From positions 1 to 15,431 of the forward strand of contig JAITVB010000257.1 of NCBI GenBank assembly GCA_031286025.1: a stretch of DNA of 15,431 nt, written 5' to 3'. The stretch comes from Rikenellaceae bacterium (lineage in GTDB: Bacteria > Bacteroidota > Bacteroidia > Bacteroidales > Rikenellaceae). The first letter of the stretch is position 1; each line of letters opens with the position of its first letter. Below are positions 1-6,569 of this stretch, in pieces. Made by a program: the position numbers and the translations under genes. A model generated the notes under the pieces. That model did no database searches and was not told where the DNA came from. It worked only from the letters and a program-made list of their open reading frames with translations.

Positions 1-9
1 GCACAGGGA

Positions 10-2040
10 TCACTTCACCGTGATCGAGAAATCGCTGTTGTAGCGCACCAACACCCATTCGGCGTTGGTGTGTTTACCGTCCGGGGTCTCCTCGAAGCGG
101 TAGGGCACCTGCAGCGGCATATGTTCACTCCCGCTCAGGAAACGGTCGAAATGTTCTCCATAGCGGTAAAGGGTCGAAACGAACAACTTGCCGATGTCAT
201 AGCCCCGGTAAGCATAAAGTGTCGGCACTGCCCCGAAAGTCAAGATGTAACGGTTGTTGAAGGCGGCCACCCGCGGGTTGCTGCGGTCGGCGTAATAGGT
301 GGTCAGAAAAGTGACGTCGAGTTTGTAGAAGAGTTCCTTGTTGAGCGTCGGGAAGCGGGTCCAACGCGAACCGCCGATTACCTGAATGGGATAGGAACGG
401 AGCGTGCGCGACGATATCTGGTTCTGGATCGAGCTCAGGGCGGCCAGAATCGCCTCGGTCGTGTTCTCATTAGTCGTTTCGACGATCACCACGTTTTCGC
501 GGTCGGTCACCAAATAGCTTCGCAGTTGGGTGTTCTTGCTCACGTAGAGTACGTGTTTGGCGTCGGGAGGCAACAGTGGAGCGATCTCCTCGCGCAACTC
601 TTCGTCGACAGCCGATTGGGGGGTGACGACCACCACGTTCTTGCCCTGTCCGATCACCTCGCGCCATTTGTCGGTGCGTGTCGCGGCAGGGGGAGCGACC
701 TGATAGACGTAGGGACTGGCGCTACTCACTTCGCCCAACGGCGAAACGATCGGCGTACCTTGGCGGTCAGCGTGACGGGCTGCTGTTTCGAACGGCTCGT
801 TGTAGACCGGCCCGATCACCAGATCGGCGTTGGCAAAGGCGTCGCTGCGGGTAAGCTGTTCCGTCACGTCGGCCGAACGTCCGGTATTGACCACGTTCAG
901 ATCGACCGAAATCCCTTCGTTCTTGAGGTCGGCCATCGCGATCAGCAGCCCGTTGTAAAAATCGGTGAAATTCTTTTCTTCGCCGTTGGCCGAGGTGAAA
1001 GGGAGCATGACCAATACGTTGACCGGTTCGTCCGATGCCGCTTGGCGCACCCGGCGGTGCGGGGTTTCTTCTTCCGTCGCAGTCGTTTGCGGCGAAAAAA
1101 GTGCCACAGGTGGCGGGGTGGTTGTGACAGCGGGAATTTCCTGAGGTAGGGGCTTTCCCTGGGCTTGGGCTTCCGCAGCCTGGCGGCGGCGTTCGGCACG
1201 CGAGAGGCGTTCGGGTTCGGCCTGTGCCGAAAGGGGCGTTTGGGCCACCTGGACAGAGACCGGGATTTTCAGGATCGAACCGAACTTGAGCCCGTCTTTC
1301 AACTCGTCGGCGTTATACCGGTGCAGTGTTTCGACCGTCGTATGATAGGTGTTGGCCAACGTATAGAGCGTTTCGCCCCGCTCGACCAGATGAAAGTCAA
1401 CTCCCGGGTTTTGCCGGGCCAGTTCTTCCTTCTTTTTCAAAAAACTTTCGTGCACCTCGGTTTGGGTCACTTCGCCCACCTGGCTACGGGGAATAGAGAT
1501 CCGTTGGCCAATGCCGAGCCGCGTGATGTCGATGCCGGGGTTGGCTTTTTCGATCGTCGCCACCGACACGGCATAGCGTTTGGCGATGGCGTAGGCCGTT
1601 TCGCCGGTGTTGACCGTGTGTGTGATCATCCGGCGTGAACCGGTGCCCGAAAAGGAGGCCGGTGCTGTCGTGGCCGTATCGGCCGGAACGACGTTCCCTC
1701 CGGTCGATGCAATCTGCTCCCCGGTGGTACTACCCGCGGCCGATGGGGTAGCCACCGGGGGCTGATAAGGACGTTCGGGGGTGACCGGAATACGAATGAT
1801 CTTGCCCGGTTCGAACCCGGCGGCAAGATTCGAATTGTTGGCGCGCAGCTCCTCCAAGTCTATGTCATAGGCCCGGGCTATAGCCGCTTCAGTCTCCTCC
1901 CGCTTGATCGAGTGGAGGTAATAAGGCTTTCCGCCGACCGTGATCTGAGTGGTCGATTTGACCACTGCCTGGGCGGCAAGGGTCAGCCCCAATGCCAAGA
2001 CGATGAGCGTTAGCGCCAGTTTCAGGATTCCTTTCCCCAT
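10..2040 (-). CDS. LysM-repeat envelope protein with a type-1 periplasmic-binding (PBP1-like) domain
   Basis: A 676-residue exported protein that probably binds peptidoglycan. The N-terminus (about 1-25) is a hydrophobic signal peptide or anchor with no lipobox cysteine. Three LysM-like repeats follow at about 40-86 (degenerate), 139-185 (HTVNTGETAYAIAKRYAVS) and 215-262 (ERGETLYTLANTYHTT), separated by Pro/Ala/Thr-rich linkers. After an Arg/Ala/Pro linker (275-335), residues about 340-676 resemble a type-1 periplasmic binding protein: VNVLVMLPF start, FYNGLLIAMADLK helix, ADLVIGPVYNEPFETAARHA, then a GTPIVSPLGE hinge. Known for the families: LysM binds N-acetylglucosamine-containing glycans, and the PBP1 fold binds small ligands or serves as a protein-interaction platform, as in the PBP1A activator LpoA. 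The role as a cell-wall sensor or synthase regulator is inference. Its ATG lies 4 bases after the GH43 stop codon, so it is probably the last gene of that operon. The ligand is unknown. Confidence 0.9.
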   Translation of the reverse strand: MGKGILKLALTLIVLALGLTLAAQAVVKSTTQITVGGKPYYLHSIKREETEAAIARAYDIDLEELRANNSNLAAGFEPGKIIRIPVTPERPYQPPVATPSAAGSTTGEQIASTGGNVVPADTATTAPASFSGTGSRRMITHTVNTGETAYAIAKRYAVSVATIEKANPGIDITRLGIGQRISIPRSQVGEVTQTEVHESFLKKKEELARQNPGVDFHLVERGETLYTLANTYHTTVETLHRYNADELKDGLKFGSILKIPVSVQVAQTPLSAQAEPERLSRAERRRQAAEAQAQGKPLPQEIPAVTTTPPPVALFSPQTTATEEETPHRRVRQAASDEPVNVLVMLPFTSANGEEKNFTDFYNGLLIAMADLKNEGISVDLNVVNTGRSADVTEQLTRSDAFANADLVIGPVYNEPFETAARHADRQGTPIVSPLGEVSSASPYVYQVAPPAATRTDKWREVIGQGKNVVVVTPQSAVDEELREEIAPLLPPDAKHVLYVSKNTQLRSYLVTDRENVVIVETTNENTTEAILAALSSIQNQISSRTLRSYPIQVIGGSRWTRFPTLNKELFYKLDVTFLTTYYADRSNPRVAAFNNRYILTFGAVPTLYAYRGYDIGKLFVSTLYRYGEHFDRFLSGSEHMPLQVPYRFEETPDGKHTNAEWVLVRYNSDFSITVK

Positions 2041-2044
2041 CGTG

Positions 2045-3580
2045 TTACAATACCGTGTATTTCAGATTTTTAAAGGTTGCCTGGCCTTCGCCCGTTACGA
2101 AGAGGGCGGGCAGCACGCTCTGGAATTGGTGGAGCGTGTTGTGGTTGAAGCCCGACACTTCGAGTGCCCAGTCTTCTTTTTCCCACGTCTGGCCGTCGTA
2201 GCTGTAGTAGCCGGTGACCACTTGGTTATCGTTGCGGATCTTGAGCCACAGGTGGTCGCCACCGGTATGTTTGTAGCGGCCGCTGCCGGCATCGCGGCGG
2301 TAACGGAAGCGGTTTTCGCTGTCGAAGCCGATGCCGCCATAGTAGGTGCTGTCGTAGTAGAGGACGATCCCGGCGCGTGACCCGGGGCTCTTTTCGATTT
2401 CGCACGAGATTTCGTAGGCGTGGTTACCGGCCACACACATGATCGGCGACGAGTTGCCCGGACGGTCGCCCTGGGCTTTGAGCGTCAGTGTATTGTTGTT
2501 GACCGTATAGCGTGTGGTATCGAAATCGCGGTAAAATTTCCAATCCAACCCGATGCGGAATTCGCCCAGACGGGTGCGGCGGTCGGGACCGGGGGTTGAG
2601 GCGATCGGTTTTTTGATCGGTTGGTCGGCCTGGATGCCTTCCGGGATGCGGAACCAACCGTCGCCCGTGCCTTCGAGCGGTTCGAGCAGGGTCTGGCGTC
2701 CGAGGTTATAAAATCCGTTTTCGTAGGCGTGGTAGATCAGCCACCATTCGCCTTCGGGAGTGTCGATCATCGAGGCGTGTCCTTTTGACCACCAGTGTTC
2801 TTTGGCATCCCAAGTGTGAACCAACGGATTGTTCGGGTCGTTTTCCCACGGGCCGTTGATCGATTTGCTGCGGGCCAGGGTAGCCATGTGGCTGGTCGGC
2901 GGGCCGGCGGTACCGCCCTCGGCGTTGATATAATAGTAATAGCCGTCGATGTAGCGCAACTTCGGGCTTTCGAGGCAGAAGCACTCGGTCACCCAATCGG
3001 CGGGATACTGCCATCCTTCGTAAACGGTTTCGAGGGTGCCCGGCACGATGGCTAACCCGTCATCGGTCAGCCGGACGCGGGTGCCGCGGCTCAGGAACAT
3101 CCAACGCGAGCCGTCTTCGCCCACCACATGGCACGGGTCGATATTACCCACTTTTAGGTCGATCGGTTTGCTCCACGGCCCGTAGGGCGAGTCGGCCCAA
3201 ACCACGAAGTTCGATACACCCGAAACGGTGAAATAGATGTAGTATTTGTCTTCGTACTTGCAGATGTCCGGTGCATAGCCCGAACCGAGGTAAGTCGTCA
3301 ACCCGTAGCTGATCGGTTCCCAGTTCACCAGGTCTTTCGAGTGAAACACCACCAAGCCGGGCAGGTAGTTGAAGCACGAATGAGTCATATAGTAATCTTC
3401 GCCATCGCGCATAATCGTCGGGTCGGCGTAGTCGCCGCCCAACACCGGATTGATGTAGGTGCCGTTGCCCAAGTCGCCCTGAAGATTGGGATCGAGAGTT
3501 GCAGGCTTGGTTTCCTTCTGGTTCTGGCAGCACGCCGCGGCCAACAGGCCCAGGCATACGAGAGCAAAAATCCTCTTCAT
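2045..3580 (-). CDS. GH43-family glycoside hydrolase, lipoprotein
   Basis: A 511-residue secreted glycosidase of family 43, whose members cleave alpha-L-arabinofuranosyl or beta-xylosyl links by inversion. The reading frame extends back to a TTG at 3583, but the adjacent ATG at 3580 gives a standard lipoprotein signal (MKRIFALVCLGLLAAAC, lipid-modified Cys17, followed by a second Cys). The five-bladed propeller domain covers about 40-320. Catalytic candidates are the base Asp53 in DYADPTIMRDG, the pKa-modulating Asp148 in NIDPCHV, and the acid Glu204 in CLESPKL. The C-terminal part (about 335-511) is a beta-sandwich like those of two-domain beta-xylosidases. It probably sits on the outer membrane or in the periplasm. 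No SusC/SusD pair or other polysaccharide-use gene is nearby: its neighbours are an exonuclease gene (49 bases upstream) and the LysM gene (4 bases downstream). Substrate cannot be told from sequence alone. Confidence 0.92.
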   Translation of the reverse strand: MKRIFALVCLGLLAAACCQNQKETKPATLDPNLQGDLGNGTYINPVLGGDYADPTIMRDGEDYYMTHSCFNYLPGLVVFHSKDLVNWEPISYGLTTYLGSGYAPDICKYEDKYYIYFTVSGVSNFVVWADSPYGPWSKPIDLKVGNIDPCHVVGEDGSRWMFLSRGTRVRLTDDGLAIVPGTLETVYEGWQYPADWVTECFCLESPKLRYIDGYYYYINAEGGTAGPPTSHMATLARSKSINGPWENDPNNPLVHTWDAKEHWWSKGHASMIDTPEGEWWLIYHAYENGFYNLGRQTLLEPLEGTGDGWFRIPEGIQADQPIKKPIASTPGPDRRTRLGEFRIGLDWKFYRDFDTTRYTVNNNTLTLKAQGDRPGNSSPIMCVAGNHAYEISCEIEKSPGSRAGIVLYYDSTYYGGIGFDSENRFRYRRDAGSGRYKHTGGDHLWLKIRNDNQVVTGYYSYDGQTWEKEDWALEVSGFNHNTLHQFQSVLPALFVTGEGQATFKNLKYTVL

Positions 3581-3629
3581 CAATTTACCGGTTTTTTAGT
3601 TTTGGTCGGTTTGTTCGGGTAAAGCGGGG

Positions 3630-4400
3630 TTATTTCCTGGACAGTTCGCGCAGGCGGATTTCGGTGATTACCTTCTTCGTGTAACGCGGAAACTCGCCAT
3701 TCATCATCCATGCGTAGTAGCTCGGTTCTTCGCGGAACACGTCAGCCACCGGCCGTCCCTTGTGCTTGCCAAAGTTGAAGACCTCCACCCCTTTTTCGTC
3801 ATAAACGATGCGTCCGGCGAAGTCCGCATCCTGAGTGCGGGCCGAAAATCCGGCCAGAAATTCGACGTCGTTTTCCACTTCGGGGTAACGGTCGATCTGG
3901 GCCAACAGCACCTCGTACGTGGCCCGCGTGTCGGCTTCGGCTGCATGGGCGTTGTCAAGCGTCTTTCCGCAGTAGAATTTATAGGCGGCAACGAGCGTTC
4001 GCTGCTCCATCCGGTGAAAAATATTCTGGACGTCGACCAGTTTTTTCTTTTTCAGGTCGACGTCTGCCCCGGCCCGCAAAAATTCTTCGGCCAACACCGG
4101 CACATCGAATTTGTTCGAGTTGTAACCCGCCAGATCACACCCCTCAATATAAGCGGCCAACGACTTGGCCACGGATTTGAACGTCGGGCAATCCTTCACG
4201 TCCTCGTCCGTGATGCCGTGGATGGCCGAGGCCTCTTCCGGAATGTGCATCTCGGGGATCAACCGCCGGGTTTTCGTTTCTTCCTTCCCGTCGGGAGAAA
4301 CCTTGATAAAAGAAATCTCCACGATCCGGTCCACGGCCGGATCGACGCCTGTCGTTTCAAGGTCGAAAAAGAGGATCGGACGTTTCAGGTTAAGTCGCAT
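3630..4400 (-). CDS. DEDDh 3'-5' exonuclease (DnaQ-like) with C-terminal DUF3820-like region
   Basis: A 256-residue cytoplasmic exonuclease of the DnaQ/RNase T type. ExoI is FFDLETTGVD (Asp13, Glu15), ExoII is AGYNSNKFDVPVLAEE (Asp99), and ExoIII is NAHAAEADTRATYEV with His152 and Asp157, so all DEDDh metal-binding and catalytic residues are present. The nuclease core ends near residue 170. Residues about 205-245 (FNFGKHKGRPVADV, then a YYAWMMNGEFP segment) match the DUF3820 pattern, which often follows bacterial DnaQ-like domains. The gene begins 10 bases after the dnaN stop codon, so it is very likely co-expressed with the sliding clamp. A proofreading or DNA-repair role is inferred from that linkage; RNA substrates are not excluded. 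I see no convincing clamp-binding peptide; QNIF at 125-128 is too weak. Confidence 0.92.
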   Translation of the reverse strand: MRLNLKRPILFFDLETTGVDPAVDRIVEISFIKVSPDGKEETKTRRLIPEMHIPEEASAIHGITDEDVKDCPTFKSVAKSLAAYIEGCDLAGYNSNKFDVPVLAEEFLRAGADVDLKKKKLVDVQNIFHRMEQRTLVAAYKFYCGKTLDNAHAAEADTRATYEVLLAQIDRYPEVENDVEFLAGFSARTQDADFAGRIVYDEKGVEVFNFGKHKGRPVADVFREEPSYYAWMMNGEFPRYTKKVITEIRLRELSRK

Positions 4401-4410
4401 CCGGCCTTCC

Positions 4411-5544
4411 TTACGAGTTAATGATCATCGGCATGAGCAGCATCAGGACCTCCTCCCGATTGCCCGTTTCAACTTCGACCGGTTTGAATACGCCGGCGCG
4501 GGTCGAATCGGCCAGTTCGATCACGATCTGCTCGGTTTCGAGGTTCGACAGGAGTTCGCCCAGGAAAGTCGACTTGAAGCCGATCGTAATCGAGTCGCCC
4601 TCATAGCTGCATGCCATCGACTCTTCGGCCGACACCGAGAAGTCGATGTCCTGGGCGGTGAGCCTGATCAGGTCGTTCGTGATGTCGAGTTTGATCAGGT
4701 TGGTCGAGGGGTTCGAGCACACGGCCACACGTTTGATGCTGCTGATCAGTTCGGCGCGGTCGACGGTTACCTTGTTGGGGTTGGCCACCGGGATCACGGC
4801 GTTGTAGTTGGGGTAGGTGCCCTCGATCAAACGGCACACCATCGTGTATTTGCTCAGCGTGAAGACTACGTTTTTCTTGTCGAATTCGATCCGGATGTCG
4901 CCCTCTTCCTTAGGCAGGATGCCTTTGACGAGGTTAGCCGGTTTCTTGGGCAGAATGAACGAGGCGGTGATGTCGCTGCCGATGCCGTCCACCACGTTTT
5001 TCACCAGTTTGTGGGCGTCGGTGGCCACGAAAGTGAGTGTTTCGCCTTCGATGTTCATAAAGATCCCATTCATCACGGGACGCATTTCGTCGTCGGCCGT
5101 GGCGAAGATCGTCTTTTCAATGCCGCCCAACAGGCTTTCCGCAGCCAAGGTCAGCGCGTGGCTTTCGGCTTCTTCGACCTGTGCCGGTTTCGGGTAGCTC
5201 AGGCCCGAGGTTCCGGGGATGGTCAATTTCCCGGATTTCCAGATTACGCTCACTTCCCATGTCGATTCGTTGGCTTCGATCGTCAGCGGTTGTTCCGGAA
5301 ATTCGCGCAGGGTGTCGAGCACGCGTTTGGCCGGGACGGCGATCACCCCTTCCTGTTCCACCTGGTCGATGGCAAGTTTGCCGATGAGAGTGGTTTCGAG
5401 GTCCGAAGCGGTGATCCGGAGCATGTTGTCACTCAACTCGAAGAGAAAATAGTCGAGGATGGGCAACGTGTTCCTGGTACTGATCACTTTGCCGGTGGCC
5501 TGCAGCAGGTTGAGCAGGGCGGTGCTGGATACGACGAATTTCAT
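4411..5544 (-). CDS. dnaN: DNA polymerase III subunit beta (sliding clamp)
   Basis: A 377-residue sliding clamp, full length for the family. The ring-shaped dimer encircles DNA and tethers the replicative polymerase and repair enzymes. Three repeated domains can be placed at about 1-126, 127-253 and 254-377. Family signatures include TRNTLPILDYFLFE (23-36), the PVMNGIFM strand (157-164), ATDAHKLVK (174-182), IEGTYPNY (240-247), and the C-terminal LLMPMIIN (369-376), which lines the protein-binding cleft. The start codon is clear because the MKFVVSS opening is standard. A Bacteroidota promoter sits about 54-84 bases upstream, inside the end of the phosphorylase gene, so dnaN can be transcribed apart from that gene. 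The exonuclease gene follows after 10 bases. dnaA and gyrB are not in the window, so this need not be at the origin. Confidence 0.98.
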   Translation of the reverse strand: MKFVVSSTALLNLLQATGKVISTRNTLPILDYFLFELSDNMLRITASDLETTLIGKLAIDQVEQEGVIAVPAKRVLDTLREFPEQPLTIEANESTWEVSVIWKSGKLTIPGTSGLSYPKPAQVEEAESHALTLAAESLLGGIEKTIFATADDEMRPVMNGIFMNIEGETLTFVATDAHKLVKNVVDGIGSDITASFILPKKPANLVKGILPKEEGDIRIEFDKKNVVFTLSKYTMVCRLIEGTYPNYNAVIPVANPNKVTVDRAELISSIKRVAVCSNPSTNLIKLDITNDLIRLTAQDIDFSVSAEESMACSYEGDSITIGFKSTFLGELLSNLETEQIVIELADSTRAGVFKPVEVETGNREEVLMLLMPMIINS

Positions 5545-5596
5545 AGCGGTTTTTATTATTTTCAGGTATTTTCCGAAACAGCGGTCGGTTCAATTT

Positions 5597-6493
5597 TCAA
5601 AGGTATGGATTTTTATTCAAATTCACAAGTTTTTCGAGACACAAATCGATCATCCGGTCGATAAATCCGCCATAGTCGGTCCGGGCTTCGCGACCCACGC
5701 GCTGAGCGATGACGGTGCAGACGGTCACCGCCTCGTGGCCCAACATGGCAGCCATCGCGGCCAAGGCCGACCCCTCCATTTCGTAGTTGGTGATTCGACG
5801 GCCGCGGTAGCGGTAATCTTCGAGCCGTCGGTTGAGGTTCGGGGCTGCGAGCGGCAGGCGCACTTCGCGTCCCTGTGCCCCGTAAAATCCGGGGGCGGAA
5901 AGCGTGATTCCCTCCTCCGTAAAATCTGTATAGAGTTCACATAATCTGGGCGAAGCATGTACGGCATAAGGCGGATTGACCCCCGCCGGCCAGGGCAGGC
6001 GTTCCATGAAATCGCGCTCCAGTTCGAGGTCGCGCACTTTTTCAGAACCGGCATAATAGCGAATCGCACCATCCAACCCGATCGACGTTTTTGAGAGCAG
6101 GCAAGTGCCCGCTTCGATGTCGGGTTGCAGTGCGCCCGAAGTCCCGAGCCGCGTGATCCACAGTTTTTTTAGATGGGGACACACGGTGCGTGTCGTGAAA
6201 TCGACGTTGTACAGCGCATCGAGTTCGGTCATCACGATGTCGATGTTGTCGGTTCCTATGCCGGTCGACAGGGCGGTGATACGCTCGCCGTTCACGGTGC
6301 CCGTCGCGGTGACGAACTCGCGGTTGGCCACCCGGGTTTCTACATGGTTAAACCGCCTGGCAATCAAGCCGACGCGACCGGGATCGCCGACGAGGATAAT
6401 TTTTTCGGCCGCCTCGCCCGGTTTCAGGCGGAGGTGGAATACCGAGCCGTCGCCGTTGATGATCAGTTCAGAAGGAGGAATCGCTTTCGCCAT
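5597..6493 (-). CDS. Nucleoside phosphorylase, uridine phosphorylase type
   Basis: A 298-residue cytoplasmic enzyme of the PNP/UDP phosphorylase family, which splits nucleosides with phosphate into free base and ribose-1-phosphate for pyrimidine salvage. Visible motifs are ILVGDPGRV (phosphate site, Arg40), STGIGTDNIDIVMTEL (76-91), TRLGTSGALQPDIEAGT (114-130), and NYEMEGSALAAMA (236-248), where the EME segment binds ribose. Residues 202-209 (GFYGAQGR) carry a Gln-x-Arg pair, Gln207 and Arg209, which in uridine phosphorylases recognises uracil. That favours uridine over purine substrates, but specificity is inferred. It is about 40 residues longer than E. coli Udp, mainly at the N-terminus and in an insertion around 160-190. 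It may be first in the dnaN operon or a separate unit: 52 bases separate it from dnaN and the dnaN promoter overlaps its stop codon. Confidence 0.92.
   Translation of the reverse strand: MAKAIPPSELIINGDGSVFHLRLKPGEAAEKIILVGDPGRVGLIARRFNHVETRVANREFVTATGTVNGERITALSTGIGTDNIDIVMTELDALYNVDFTTRTVCPHLKKLWITRLGTSGALQPDIEAGTCLLSKTSIGLDGAIRYYAGSEKVRDLELERDFMERLPWPAGVNPPYAVHASPRLCELYTDFTEEGITLSAPGFYGAQGREVRLPLAAPNLNRRLEDYRYRGRRITNYEMEGSALAAMAAMLGHEAVTVCTVIAQRVGREARTDYGGFIDRMIDLCLEKLVNLNKNPYL
5598..5628 (-). promoter_or_regulatory. Bacteroidota-type promoter for dnaN, inside the end of the phosphorylase gene
   Basis: Read on the minus strand, TACCTTTG (5598-5605) matches the -7 consensus TAnnTTTG exactly, and TTG (5626-5628) lies 20 bases upstream, as expected for the -33 element. 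The -7 box shares bases with the phosphorylase TGA stop at 5597-5599. Transcription should start near 5592, giving a dnaN leader of about 48 bases. Confidence 0.6.
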
Positions 6494-6511
6494 GACACAG
6501 TATTATTTCCG

Positions 6512-6542
6512 GATAAAATTATCGAAAATTTTCCGGTTTTCG
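6512..6542. repeat. Cluster of short inverted repeats in the divergent gap 6494-6569
   Basis: GATAA-AA-TTATC (6512-6523) is a perfect inverted repeat. It abuts CGAAAA-N8-TTTTCG (6523-6528 and 6537-6542), another perfect 6-base inverted repeat. TTTCCGG also occurs twice in direct orientation (6506-6512 and 6530-6536). The 76-base gap lies between the phosphorylase and addB-like genes and must hold both promoters, yet I find no clean TAnnTTTG box on either strand (best on plus: TATCTTGC at 6543-6550). The elements could be operator sites or just AT-rich promoter sequence. Confidence 0.4.
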
Positions 6543-6569
6543 TATCTTGCTCCTTAAATCCAGAAATCA

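Noticed and set aside
70..1149. A 359-codon plus-strand frame opposite the LysM gene.
   Set aside because: Antisense to a well-supported exported protein; the translation shows no domain or signal and fits codon-bias shadowing.
2045..3580. Polysaccharide utilisation locus around the GH43 gene.
   Set aside because: No SusC, SusD, other glycosidase or sensor gene lies nearby in the window.
4017..4028. QNIF in the exonuclease as a sliding-clamp-binding peptide.
   Set aside because: It lacks the Leu/hydrophobic pattern of the clamp motif and lies within the folded nuclease core, between ExoII and ExoIII.
4165..5664. A 499-codon open frame on the plus strand across dnaN and the start of the exonuclease gene.
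   Set aside because: It is a shadow of dnaN with no motif, biased composition and no promoter or ribosome binding site.
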